Positions 8,439 through 16,640 of a stretch of 36,477 bases of DNA are shown here, piece by piece (within the stretch, counting starts at the first letter, position 1; the number at the start of each line of letters is the position of its first letter). The DNA lies in the NCBI GenBank assembly GCA_001556995.1, contig LSKF01000081.1:1-36477 (forward strand). The letters run 5' to 3'. The position numbers and the translations under genes are program-made. The notes under the pieces are model-generated. The model was not told the origin of the DNA, ran no database searches, and saw only the letters and a list, made by a program, of their open reading frames with translations. This stretch comes from Erythrobacteraceae bacterium CCH12-C2 (lineage in GTDB: Bacteria > Pseudomonadota > Alphaproteobacteria > Sphingomonadales > Sphingomonadaceae).

Positions 8439-10430
8439 ATGGCCAAGACCCCCGCAGGCACTCCCCATGATCCGCGCGGCGCGGAGCGTTTCAACGAGGA
8501 GCGCGCCGCCTACACCGTCGCCAGCGCGCAGCCTGACCTTGAAGGCGGGGTGCAGGCGATCCGCAGTACGGTGAAGGTGCTGAAGCCCGTCCCCGGCGTT
8601 TACCGGATGCTCGATACGCGGGGCGAGGTGCTCTATGTGGGCAAGGCCCGAAGCCTCAAGGCGCGGGTGGCCAACTACACCCAGATCGCCGGGCTTTCGG
8701 GGCGGCTCCAGCGCATGGTCAGCCAGACTCGCAGCATGGAGATCATCACCACCAATTCCGAAGCTGAGGCGCTGCTGCTCGAAGCGCAGCTGATCAAACG
8801 CTTCCGCCCGCCCTTCAACGTGCTGCTCCGCGATGACAAGAGCTTCCCCTTCATCCTGCTGCGCGCCGATCACGCCTTCCCGCGCATCCAGAAACATCGC
8901 GGCGCGCGGCGGGCGAAGGGCAATTATTACGGGCCTTTCGCCAGTGCAGGCAGCGTCAACACCACGCTGAACGCGCTGCAAAAGCTGTTCCTGCTGCGCT
9001 CCTGCACCGATAGCTATTTCAACAACCGTGACCGGCCGTGCCTGCTCTACCAGATCAAGCGGTGTTCCGCGCCGTGCGTGGGGCGGATCGACGAGGCGGG
9101 GTATGAGGCGCTGGTGCGGCAGGCGAAGGATTTCCTGTCGGGCAAATCGGGCGCGGTGCAGGCCGATCTGGAGCGGCAGATGGCCGAGGCGGCAGCGAAC
9201 CTTGAGTTCGAGACCGCCGCGATGCTGCGCGACCGGCTACGCGCGGCGACCTTCATTCAGGGGTCGCAGGCGATCAATGCGCAGGGGCTGGGCGATGCCG
9301 ATGTGTTTGCGCTGGCGGCCAAGGGCGGGGTGATGGGCGTGCAGGGCTTTTTCATTCGCGGCGGGCAGAACTGGGGCCACCGCGCCTTCTTCCCGCGCCA
9401 CACGACGGATGTGGACGAAGCACAGGTACTCGCCAGCGTGATGCTGCAATTCTACGAGGAAGTCCCCCCGCCGCCGACGATCCTTGTCGACCGCGACCTG
9501 CCCGAGTCGGAGCTGATCGAGGCGGCGCTCAGCGAGGTCGCGGGGCGCAAGGTGCGGCTTTCGGTGCCCGAGCGCGGTGACCGGCGCAAGCTGCTGGCAC
9601 AGGCGCAGCGCAATGCGGTGGAGGCGCTGGAGCGGCGGCTGGCGGAGACTGGCACCAAGGCCAAGCTCAACCGCGAGCTCGCCGAGTTTCTGGAGCTCGA
9701 TGCCCCGCCGCAGCGGATCGAGGTCTATGACAACAGCCACATTCAGGGCGCCAAGGCGGTCGGCGCGATGGTGGTCGCGGGGCCTGAGGGCTTCGAAAAA
9801 GGCCAATACCGCAAGTTCAACATCCGCGAGGCGCAGACCAATGATGACTTCGCGATGATGCGCGAGGTCATGGCGCGGCGGTTTCGCGCTTGGGCTGATG
9901 ATGAGGATGATGAAGCAAGCCCACCCCCGACCCCTCCCGCAAGCGGGAGGGGAGGGCCATCGCACGACACCATCCTCCCTGACCTGATCCTGATCGACGG
10001 CGGCAAGGGCCAGCTCTCCAGCGTCATGAGCGTGCTGGAGGAGATCGGTGTCGCCGATGATATCGCCGTGGTCGGCATCGCCAAGGGCCCGCATCACGGA
10101 CGCGAGGGGCGCGAGGTGTTCCACTTCCCCGATGGGCGCGAGAAGATGCTCCCTGTGAATTCGCCGCTGCTGTTCCACCTCCAGAACCTGCGCGACGAAG
10201 TACACCGCTATGTCATCGGCGCGCACCGAGCCAAGCGGTCGAAGGCGATCACCGCTTCACCGCTCGACGAAATCCCCGGCATCGGACCGGCCCGCAAGCG
10301 CGCGCTGCTGCTGCATTTCGGCACCGCCAGCAAAGTGCGTGCGGCGGCGCTGGAAGACCTGCAACGCGCCCCCGGCGTCAGCGCCACCGTCGCGCGCAAG
10401 GTCTATGACTTTTACCACGCGGGCGGGTAG
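8439..10430 (+). CDS. uvrC: Excinuclease ABC subunit C (UvrC)
   Basis: 663 aa from ATG 8439 (the frame is open upstream to TTG 8394). UvrC makes both incisions in nucleotide excision repair with UvrA and UvrB. Domains are in the usual order: GIY-YIG nuclease (VPGVYRMLDTRGEVLYVGKA), a Cys-rich segment (CLLYQIKRCSAPCVG), a UVR motif (NLEFETAAMLRDRL), the RNase H-like 5' nuclease (IEVYDNSHIQGAKAVGAMVV and DLILIDGGKGQLSSV), and C-terminal helix-hairpin-helix repeats (LDEIPGIGPARKRALL, LQRAPGVSATVARKV). An Asp/Pro/Ser-rich stretch at about residues 488-508 separates two conserved blocks and is encoded by a palindromic repeat (see separate entry). The next gene begins nine bases after the stop. Confidence 0.96.
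   Translation: MAKTPAGTPHDPRGAERFNEERAAYTVASAQPDLEGGVQAIRSTVKVLKPVPGVYRMLDTRGEVLYVGKARSLKARVANYTQIAGLSGRLQRMVSQTRSMEIITTNSEAEALLLEAQLIKRFRPPFNVLLRDDKSFPFILLRADHAFPRIQKHRGARRAKGNYYGPFASAGSVNTTLNALQKLFLLRSCTDSYFNNRDRPCLLYQIKRCSAPCVGRIDEAGYEALVRQAKDFLSGKSGAVQADLERQMAEAAANLEFETAAMLRDRLRAATFIQGSQAINAQGLGDADVFALAAKGGVMGVQGFFIRGGQNWGHRAFFPRHTTDVDEAQVLASVMLQFYEEVPPPPTILVDRDLPESELIEAALSEVAGRKVRLSVPERGDRRKLLAQAQRNAVEALERRLAETGTKAKLNRELAEFLELDAPPQRIEVYDNSHIQGAKAVGAMVVAGPEGFEKGQYRKFNIREAQTNDDFAMMREVMARRFRAWADDEDDEASPPPTPPASGRGGPSHDTILPDLILIDGGKGQLSSVMSVLEEIGVADDIAVVGIAKGPHHGREGREVFHFPDGREKMLPVNSPLLFHLQNLRDEVHRYVIGAHRAKRSKAITASPLDEIPGIGPARKRALLLHFGTASKVRAAALEDLQRAPGVSATVARKVYDFYHAGG
9919..9958. repeat. 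GC-rich palindromic repeat inserted in frame within uvrC
   Basis: Perfect 10-bp inverted arms CCCCTCCCGC (9931-9940) and GCGGGAGGGG (9943-9952) flank a 2-nt centre. They are preceded by a CCCACCCCCGA segment. This layout (C-rich lead plus short perfect palindrome) matches dispersed repeats that I recall as frequent between genes in sphingomonad genomes. Here it adds about 13 codons (SPPPTPPASGRGG) to UvrC without breaking the frame. It lies in a linker just before the conserved DLILIDGGKG block. Only one copy is in the window. Confidence 0.65.
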
Positions 10431-10439
10431 GGCAGGCGG

Positions 10440-11123
10440 ATGATCCTGCCCGATGCCACCGTCACCGTTGAGCGCCTTGGCCGCGAGGGCGAGCCGCTGG
10501 TTATCATCGACAACTTCACCGGCCAGCCCGAGCGCCTGCGCGCCATGGGGCTGGCGGCGCAGTATCACCCGGCGGGGGTCGATTATCCCGGCATTCGGGC
10601 ACTCGCCGATCCCTCCTATCTCGATCTCAGGCGTGAGCTGATGATGCAGGTGATGGGCCGGGTGTTCGGGCTGCACCGTGGCATCACCTGCGAGATCGCC
10701 GCTTTCTCGCTGGTCACGCTCGCACCCGAACAGCTCAGCGTGCGCCAGCGCATCCCGCACCACGACCATTCGGACGCGGGGCGGGTGGCGATCATGCATT
10801 ACCTCGATGGGCCGGCGAGCGGCGGGACGGCCTTCTTCCGCCACCGCCGCACTGGGTTCGAGGCGATCACCCCGGCGCGCGAGGCCGCCTTTGCTGCTGC
10901 GCTGGCGGAGGACGAGCGCGAATACGGCCCGCCGCCGCCGGGCTATCCTTGCGGCGACAGCGATGCCTATGAACAGATCGGCGCAGTCGAGGCGCGGCCT
11001 GACCGGATGGCGCTCTACCGCGGGCGGCAGCTGCATTCGGGGATCATCCCCGATCCCGCCGCCTTGTCAGCCGACCCGGCGAAGGGGCGGCTGACCGTCA
11101 ACATGTTCCTCTACGGACACTGA
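10440..11123 (+). CDS. DUF6445-like putative 2OG-Fe(II) oxygenase
   Basis: 227 aa. The core contains PHHDHSD (residues 106-112), offering an HxD metal motif (His107/Asp109 or His110/Asp112). It continues with IMHYLDGPASGGTAFFRHRRTGFE, a distal His199 in GRQLHSGIIP and an Arg217 in GRLTVNMFLYG. This order (HxD ... H ... R) is the 2-oxoglutarate/Fe(II) dioxygenase layout, and the sequence resembles the DUF6445 family. No signal peptide is seen. ATG 10440 follows the uvrC stop by nine bases with a GGCAGGCGG ribosome-binding site, so it is probably co-transcribed with uvrC. The substrate is unknown; oxygenase activity is inferred, not shown. It converges on the OmpA gene with a 21-bp gap. Confidence 0.7.
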   Translation: MILPDATVTVERLGREGEPLVIIDNFTGQPERLRAMGLAAQYHPAGVDYPGIRALADPSYLDLRRELMMQVMGRVFGLHRGITCEIAAFSLVTLAPEQLSVRQRIPHHDHSDAGRVAIMHYLDGPASGGTAFFRHRRTGFEAITPAREAAFAAALAEDEREYGPPPPGYPCGDSDAYEQIGAVEARPDRMALYRGRQLHSGIIPDPAALSADPAKGRLTVNMFLYGH

Positions 11124-11144
11124 ACCGTGCCGCGCGCGGGCGGA

Positions 11145-12047
11145 TTACTGCCCGTCGAGCGCCTTGCTCACCAGCACATTGACCGAGACGCGGCGGTTCT
11201 GCGCCCGGCCGGCGGGGGTGGTGTTGTCCGCAGCCGGGTCCGAGGTGGCGAGGCCTGTCGGGGTCAGCATGCGATAGGGCTTCCACTTGCACACCTGCTG
11301 GAGGTGATTGACCACCGCCGCGGCGCGCTTTTCGCTCAGCGCCTGATTGACCTCGGCCGAGCCGGTCGAATCCGTGTAGCCCAGCACCAGCAGCAGCGCG
11401 TTCGGGCTGGCATCAGCCGCGCGCGCCGCGGCGCACAGGTCCGCCTTCGCCCCGGGTGTCAGCACCGCCTTGCCGGTGTCGAAATAGACATTGGTGGTGC
11501 TCTTCAGGTTGTATTGATCAATATCGCCCAGCCGCCCGCGCAGCGCTTCGGTGGCAGCCGCGTTCTTCTGGATGGCGGCGCCCTGTTCGGCGAATTTCTG
11601 CGAGGTACCCGCGCGGATCATCGCTGCAATCTGGCGGTCATCGCTGTTGAAGCGGACCTCGCTGGCCACCAGCCCCTCGCCATATTGCCCGGTCCTGACC
11701 GTAACCGGCAGGCCTGTAATGAGCGCGCTCTGATCAAAGGTCTTGTTGCCGATCCCCAAAAACCCGCCACGGGTGCGGATTTCGGTGTCGGGGTGGAGCG
11801 TGATGGTCGTGACGGTCCCGTCGTCAGCGGTCACTTGCAGACGTTGCCCCTGCCGGGCCGAGATGATGCCGGTGACCCTGGGCCCGGCGGCAAGTTCAAC
11901 GAGCGGCGGAAGATCGCCATAGACTGTCACAAGCGGCTGGCCCGTCTCGTTGGAAGGCGTCGTCTGGGCAGCGAGGCCCGTGGCAGCGGCGGCACCGATC
12001 AACACGGCGAGCATCAGGTGGCGCGGGGCGCGGGGGGTGGCGATCAC
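11145..12047 (-). CDS. OmpA-family cell-envelope protein
   Basis: 300 aa from GTG 12047, which has GAGGAG ten bases upstream; the frame is open to ATG 12101. A signal peptide (LMLAVLIGAAAATGLAA) directs it to the periplasm, with no lipobox Cys. A beta-rich region (about 45-133: VTGIISARQGQRLQVTADDG ... GLPVTVRTGQYG ... VASEVRF) resembles DUF5666-type OB-like domains. A short helical linker follows. The OmpA C-terminal peptidoglycan-binding domain spans about 186-293 (VYFDTGKAVLTPGAK, GYTDSTGSAEVNQALSEKRA, RAQNRRVSV), with the expected Asp225 and Arg286-type residues. There is no N-terminal beta-barrel, so it is probably a periplasmic or membrane-attached cell-wall binder rather than a porin. 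Confidence 0.82.
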   Translation of the reverse strand: MIATPRAPRHLMLAVLIGAAAATGLAAQTTPSNETGQPLVTVYGDLPPLVELAAGPRVTGIISARQGQRLQVTADDGTVTTITLHPDTEIRTRGGFLGIGNKTFDQSALITGLPVTVRTGQYGEGLVASEVRFNSDDRQIAAMIRAGTSQKFAEQGAAIQKNAAATEALRGRLGDIDQYNLKSTTNVYFDTGKAVLTPGAKADLCAAARAADASPNALLLVLGYTDSTGSAEVNQALSEKRAAAVVNHLQQVCKWKPYRMLTPTGLATSDPAADNTTPAGRAQNRRVSVNVLVSKALDGQ

Positions 12048-12161
12048 GATGGTCTTGCTCCTCAACTGCGGACCATCATCTTCTATCATCGGCCCGCGCA
12101 TGGCGTATTGCGCAAGGTTCCCGTGATCGGCAAGACCTTGCTCCCAGATGAACGGCCTTTT

Positions 12162-12190
12162 CCCGGCAACCGCAAATGCAGGTCGCCGGG
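12162..12190. repeat. Inverted repeat between the DUF885 and OmpA genes
   Basis: Arms CCCGGCAACC (12162-12171) and GGTCGCCGGG (12181-12190) around a 9-nt loop form a 10-bp stem with one wobble or mismatch. It lies about 50 bp after the DUF885 stop on the minus strand. No T-tract follows in that direction, so it is not a classical intrinsic terminator; it could still stabilise or pause the upstream transcript. Confidence 0.4.
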
Positions 12191-12239
12191 GGCTAGGGCG
12201 CGGTGAACCGAGCGAGTCGCGATTGCGCTTCGTTAAGGA

Positions 12240-14057
12240 TCAGCGCGCCGCCTCGCGCGCGATCCAGCGGTCGATCTTCTGTTCCAGCACCGCCAGCGGC
12301 AGGCCGCCGGTGTTCAGAACCTGTTCGTGGAAGGCCTTGATGTCGAATTTCTTGCCCAGCTTGAGTTCGGCCTTCTTGCGCAGGTCCTGGATCGTCAGCG
12401 CGCCGATCTTGTAGGCCAGCGCCTGGCTGGGGATCGCGATGTAGCGGTCCACTTCGGCCACCACTTCGGTGCGAGTCATGCCCGAATTGGTGAGCATGAA
12501 GTCGATCGCCTGATCGCGGGTCCAGCCCTTGGCGTGGATGCCGGTATCGACGACCAGCCGCATCGCACGCAGCTGTTCGTCCTGCAGCGTGCCATAGCGG
12601 TTCCACGGGTCCTTGTAGAAGCCCATCTCGTAACCGAGCGTCTCGGCATAGAGCGCCCAGCCTTCGACATAGGCGGTGGTGCCGCCGTACCGCATGAAGG
12701 CGGGCAGGGCCTCGTTCTCCTGCGCGAGGCTGATCTGGAAGTGGTGCCCTGGCGCGCCTTCATGGAGGTAGAGCGTGACATTGCCGGGTGTGAGGCGGCT
12801 CGGCAGGTCATAGGCGTTGAAATAGAACACCCCCGGCCGCGCGCCATCGGGCGAACCCGACTGGTACGATCCGCCGGCTTCGAACTCTTCGACCGAGGGA
12901 TCATAGGGCCGGATTTCCAGCGGCGATTTGGGGATCAGCGAGAAATAGTCCCCAATCTTGGCGTCAACCTGTTTGCCGATGTCGTAAAAGGACTGGGTCA
13001 ACGCCTCGCGGCTCTTGGGCTGGAATTTTTTGTCGGTGCGGACGTAGTCGAAGAACTCGGTGAGGGTGCCCTTGAACTTCACCTCTTTCTTCAGCTTCTC
13101 CAGATCGGCCTTGATCCGCGCGACTTCGCTGAGGCCGAGCTGGTGGATCGTCTCGGGATCGAGCGGCAGGGTGGTGGTGTCTTCCACCAGCTGGGCATAG
13201 AGCTTGTCGCCGCCCTTCATCTGGCTGAGGCCGATGCTGTCGCGCGCGACGGGCAGATATTCGTCACGCAGGAAGTCCCTGAGCCGCGTGTTGACGGCAT
13301 AGATTTCGGCAGTCTTGGCTTCATAGGCCTTGGTCAGCCGCGCCCGGTCAGCCTCGGTGATGCTGTCGGGGAAGGCCTTGGTCGGCGCCATGAACATCGA
13401 ATCTGCGAGCGGCGTGCCGAGCTGCGTGTCGAGCTGGGTGACCATGATGCCGACGGTCAGCTTGGTCTCGAACACACCGCTTTTCATGCCTTCGCGGAAC
13501 TTGCCAATCGCGCGCTCGATGAAGTCGATATAGTCGTCGTGACGCGACAGGTTGTCCTCGTAATGCGCGAGGGTCTTGAACGGCGCGACCCCGGTGCCGC
13601 TGGCGAATTGCGGGTAAAAGGTGTGCAGCCCGAAGAAGTGGTTCAATGGGCGCACTTCGGTGAGCGCGCGGATTTCGTCGGTCACGCCTGCCAGCGCGCG
13701 CTCCTGCGTGTATTTGAACACGTCATAGGCGAGCTGGTCGGTCTCATTGAGCTTGCTGCGATCGATCTGCGCGAGCAGCGCGAGGTTGAGCTGGGTGTTG
13801 GTGCGGCCTGCCAGAAAGCTCGAATCCGTGAGGAAATCGCCCAGCCGCCCGGCATTGGTGTCATCGCCCCGAAACAGCCGGTTCAAGGGGTTGAGCGCCA
13901 GTTCGCGTGCGTCGGCATCTTCGAACAGGGCAAACAGCTTGTCGTGTTCGGTTTGGGCGGTGGCCGTCGCGGCGGCTGGCTGCGCGGCGGTTTCCGCAAG
14001 GGCAGGTACAGCGAACAGCAGCGCGGTCGATGCGGCGAGAGCAAAGCGAAGTGTCAT
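12240..14057 (-). CDS. DUF885 family putative zinc metallopeptidase, exported
   Basis: 605 aa from ATG 14057. This start gives a clean signal peptide (MTLRFALAASTALLFAVPALA) and follows a G-rich ribosome-binding site; the frame continues upstream to 14126 but has no supporting start. The motif HEGAPGHH (His432, Glu433, His438, His439) and the downstream YVEGWALYAE (Glu465) match the metal-binding and catalytic layout typical of DUF885 proteins, thought to be metallopeptidases. The length is usual for this family in Sphingomonadales and Xanthomonadales. A periplasmic role in peptide degradation is likely, but the substrate is unknown. It stands between the carotenoid-oxygenase and OmpA genes on the same strand. 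Confidence 0.88.
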   Translation of the reverse strand: MTLRFALAASTALLFAVPALAETAAQPAAATATAQTEHDKLFALFEDADARELALNPLNRLFRGDDTNAGRLGDFLTDSSFLAGRTNTQLNLALLAQIDRSKLNETDQLAYDVFKYTQERALAGVTDEIRALTEVRPLNHFFGLHTFYPQFASGTGVAPFKTLAHYEDNLSRHDDYIDFIERAIGKFREGMKSGVFETKLTVGIMVTQLDTQLGTPLADSMFMAPTKAFPDSITEADRARLTKAYEAKTAEIYAVNTRLRDFLRDEYLPVARDSIGLSQMKGGDKLYAQLVEDTTTLPLDPETIHQLGLSEVARIKADLEKLKKEVKFKGTLTEFFDYVRTDKKFQPKSREALTQSFYDIGKQVDAKIGDYFSLIPKSPLEIRPYDPSVEEFEAGGSYQSGSPDGARPGVFYFNAYDLPSRLTPGNVTLYLHEGAPGHHFQISLAQENEALPAFMRYGGTTAYVEGWALYAETLGYEMGFYKDPWNRYGTLQDEQLRAMRLVVDTGIHAKGWTRDQAIDFMLTNSGMTRTEVVAEVDRYIAIPSQALAYKIGALTIQDLRKKAELKLGKKFDIKAFHEQVLNTGGLPLAVLEQKIDRWIAREAAR

Positions 14058-14157
14058 GGTAAGGACCCCCGTAAGAATAAAGTCGTTGGCGGCTACGCGG
14101 GCGCGTGCCTTTGCGCAATCATTCAAGCGACGAGCGCGCGAGCCGCGTCGACCGGGG

Positions 14158-15657
14158 TCAAGCTGCGGTCATGAACCGCGCCGCGTGAAAGGCGGCATCC
14201 TTGCGCAGCTGATCGTGCTCGACCCAGACCGAATGCGTGCCGGAACAGATCTTGTGCGGCAGGGCGAGGCGGCAGATCGGGCCCTTGGTGACGTCCGATG
14301 CATCGAGGATCGCGCATTGCGAGGTGCCGGTATTCTCGTCGATCAGGAAGGTGACGAGGTAGCCATCATCCTCGGATGTCGCACCTTTACGCGGTATCAT
14401 CGGGCTTTCGCTGGCATAGACGCCTTCGGGCAAGCGGTAGACCTGTTCTGCGCCCGTCTCGGTATCGTGGCGGACATAGCCGTTGAACAGGAACCAGCCG
14501 GGCCGGGTGGTGGTGGACCAGACATAGCGACTTTTGCGCATGGCATAGGCCGGGTTGATCATCCCGAATTCGACGATGCAGTCCGACAGGCGCTCCTCGC
14601 GGGTCTCGCCGGTCTTGAGGTTGAAGCGCCAGCGGTGGAGGCGGCTCTGGAAGCTATGTTCGTCCACGTAAGCCATCATGTGGCTGTAGCGGCCCATCTC
14701 CTCCAGCGGATCGGGCATGGGCTTGGCCTGATGATAGCCTTCGAGGATGACCTCGTCCCCTTCCTCCCACGCGTTCATCCAGTGGAGCACATAGGTGGGG
14801 GCGGCTTCGAACCAGCGGATGTCCTTCGGCTGGCCGCGGCGCGGGATCAGGGCGAAGCGGGTGGGGATGCCCTCGTGGATGCGCGCGGCGTGGATGTTGC
14901 GCTCAAGCAGGGCCTCGTCCCAGAACAGCGGCATGTCGTTGAGGATCGACCAGTTCGGCGTGATCGCCATGTCGTGCGGCAAGCGCGGCCCTGGCAGCGG
15001 TACGGGGACGTAGTGTACGAGGCTCCCGGTGCGGTCGACCACGCCGTAATGCATGAAAGGCGCGTGCTTGGAGTAGTTGAAGAACATCAGCTCGCCGGTT
15101 GCTTCGTCCACCTTGGGGTGGGCGGAGATGCCGTCCAATGGCACCCACGGCGCCTTCCCCCGGCTCCCCAGCGTCACCGGATCGAGCATCCACGCCTCCC
15201 CGCATTGGTAGAGGGTGGCGTAGGCCGTGCCCGCATGGACGATAATGTCGGTCGATCCGGTATCCTTCAGCCCGCCATGCGCGCCAAAGCCGGGGCGTTT
15301 CGAGGTGCCCCATGGGTCCATCAGCCCGCCCCACAGCGATTGGCCCGCGATCTGCTCCGCTTCAAAGCAGTGCGTGCGCACGAAGCGGTTGCGGTAGCTC
15401 GCCTTGCCGCCTGAGATATTCACCTGATGGATCATCGCATCGCCATCGAACGGGTGATGGCGGCCGAGCGGCTGGTGCACCTGGTTTTCGGTGTTGCGCA
15501 GGTAAATGCCGTCAATGTCGGCAGGGATCGCGCCTTCCAGCACCGGCAATTCGGCAACGTCCACCTCTTCATGAAGCGGCGTCCACGGCCCGGTCAGATA
15601 GGGATGGTTTGACGGCTCCAGCGTGGCCTTGACCGGCGGGTGGCGTGTGATCTGCAT
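14158..15657 (-). CDS. Carotenoid cleavage / lignostilbene dioxygenase family enzyme
   Basis: 499 aa. Members bind non-haem Fe(II) with four His and cleave a C=C bond of apocarotenoids or stilbenes. The four ligands are in place: His180 (ISAHPKVDEATGEL), His228 (LPHDMAIT), His292 (YVLHWMNAWEEG) and His475 (CSGTHSVWVEH). The N-terminal EGAIPADIDGIYLRNTEN and FDGDAMIHQV segments are also typical. The start ATG 15657 follows a GAGGGAGAGAG ribosome-binding site. No signal peptide is seen. Sphingomonads use family members for lignin-derived stilbenes, and carotenoid producers use them for apocarotenoids; the sequence alone does not decide between these. No ligninolytic or carotenoid gene is adjacent. 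The upstream gap is shared with the divergent stress-protein gene. Confidence 0.9.
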   Translation of the reverse strand: MQITRHPPVKATLEPSNHPYLTGPWTPLHEEVDVAELPVLEGAIPADIDGIYLRNTENQVHQPLGRHHPFDGDAMIHQVNISGGKASYRNRFVRTHCFEAEQIAGQSLWGGLMDPWGTSKRPGFGAHGGLKDTGSTDIIVHAGTAYATLYQCGEAWMLDPVTLGSRGKAPWVPLDGISAHPKVDEATGELMFFNYSKHAPFMHYGVVDRTGSLVHYVPVPLPGPRLPHDMAITPNWSILNDMPLFWDEALLERNIHAARIHEGIPTRFALIPRRGQPKDIRWFEAAPTYVLHWMNAWEEGDEVILEGYHQAKPMPDPLEEMGRYSHMMAYVDEHSFQSRLHRWRFNLKTGETREERLSDCIVEFGMINPAYAMRKSRYVWSTTTRPGWFLFNGYVRHDTETGAEQVYRLPEGVYASESPMIPRKGATSEDDGYLVTFLIDENTGTSQCAILDASDVTKGPICRLALPHKICSGTHSVWVEHDQLRKDAAFHAARFMTAA

Positions 15658-15738
15658 GGTCTCTCTCCCTCATGGCAGAATGAGCGCGCGCCATGTCTCT
15701 GGCAAGATGCTATGGGTGCGCCGCGCGCGCAGGCAAAT

Positions 15739-15752
15739 TTGATCCCTGTCAA
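15739..15752. promoter_or_regulatory. FNR/FixK-type binding site upstream of the stress-protein gene
   Basis: TTGAT-CCCT-GTCAA (plus strand), equally TTGAC-AGGG-ATCAA on the minus strand, is a full match to the TTGAY-N4-RTCAA consensus of FNR/FixK/FnrL regulators. Its centre is ~60 bp before ATG 15806. A start of transcription near 15787 would place the site at about -41.5, the classical activating position, with a weak GATGAT as -10. The site is 82-95 bp from the divergent oxygenase gene. Binding is inferred. Confidence 0.6.
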
Positions 15753-15805
15753 AGCCAGCTGCGGCGCGCGGGACGATGATGTTCACCATCACTGGGAGAC
15801 ACGCC

Positions 15806-16618
15806 ATGAAGTCCATTCTGCTTCACATCGATCACGACCGCGCCATGAACGCCCGCCTGCAAGTGGCGCTCGACATCGCAAGGGCCACCAACGGGCACAT
15901 CACGTGCTTGCAAGCCGTGAGCTACGAAGTCTTCGCGCCGGGTGATTTTTACGGCTCGGCGATCGCGGCGGCGATGCCGGTGATCAAGGAAAATGCAGAC
16001 AAGCTGCACGCCGAAACCGAGGCGAAGCTCGAGCATGAAGGCGTGCCGTGGGACTGGCGCTTTGTTTACGGGATCGCGCAGCACCGCCTGCTTGAAGTCT
16101 CGCCGCTGGCAGATGTGATCATTGTCGGGCCATCGGACGTGGGCGAGGGTAATGGGCCGTCGGCGCTGGTTGGCGATCTCGTGCTCAAGTCGCGCGCGCC
16201 GGTGCTGGTGGTGCCTGCGGACACGAAAGCTGTCGATGTCAGCGCGCCGATGCTGGTGGCGTGGAATGGCTCGTCCGAAGCCGCCCACGCGCTGCGCGGT
16301 GCGGTGCCGTTGCTGGCCTGTTCGTGCAAGGTGACGCTGGCGAGCGTGGCGGAAGAGAGCGACCGGGACCGCTTCGATCTCCCCTCGACCGAGGGCGCGA
16401 AGTATCTCAGCCGCCACGGGATCGACTGCGAAATCGTCGAGATCCCGCGCGGCGAGGCCAAGGTTGCCGACATCCTGTTCTCAGCAGCGCAGCTGCGCGA
16501 ATGCGGGTTGATGGTGATGGGCGCCTATGGCCACGCGCGGCTGGCGGAGATGCTGCTGGGTGGGGTGACGCGGCGGACGTTGCGCGAGCCGGACATGCCG
16601 ATCTTGCTGGCGCATTGA
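15806..16618 (+). CDS. Universal stress protein, tandem UspA domains
   Basis: 270 aa, about twice the length of a single UspA domain. Domain 1 (about 1-140) starts SILLHIDHDRAMNARLQVAL and ends ADVIIVGPSDVGEG ... SRAPVLVVPAD. Domain 2 (about 150-270) starts PMLVAWNGSSEAAHALRGAV and ends LMVMGAYGHARLAEMLLGGV with TRRTL. The second domain keeps the G-x2-G-x9-G ATP-binding signature; the first is degenerate. Cytoplasmic stress-survival role. ATG 15806 is chosen over upstream 15776 because GGGAGA (15794-15799) sits six bases before it. A perfect FNR/FixK-type site upstream suggests induction by low oxygen, as known for other alphaproteobacterial Usp genes. Confidence 0.9.
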   Translation: MKSILLHIDHDRAMNARLQVALDIARATNGHITCLQAVSYEVFAPGDFYGSAIAAAMPVIKENADKLHAETEAKLEHEGVPWDWRFVYGIAQHRLLEVSPLADVIIVGPSDVGEGNGPSALVGDLVLKSRAPVLVVPADTKAVDVSAPMLVAWNGSSEAAHALRGAVPLLACSCKVTLASVAEESDRDRFDLPSTEGAKYLSRHGIDCEIVEIPRGEAKVADILFSAAQLRECGLMVMGAYGHARLAEMLLGGVTRRTLREPDMPILLAH

Positions 16619-16640
16619 GCGGCAATCTTGGCCTCAAGCT

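Noticed and set aside
12162..12190. Intrinsic terminator for the DUF885 gene
   Set aside because: The stem is good, but no T-tract follows in the direction of transcription.
12327..14174. 615-codon open frame opposite the DUF885 gene
   Set aside because: Shadow of a clear metallopeptidase gene with signal peptide and HEGAPGHH motif; antisense translation has no recognisable domain.
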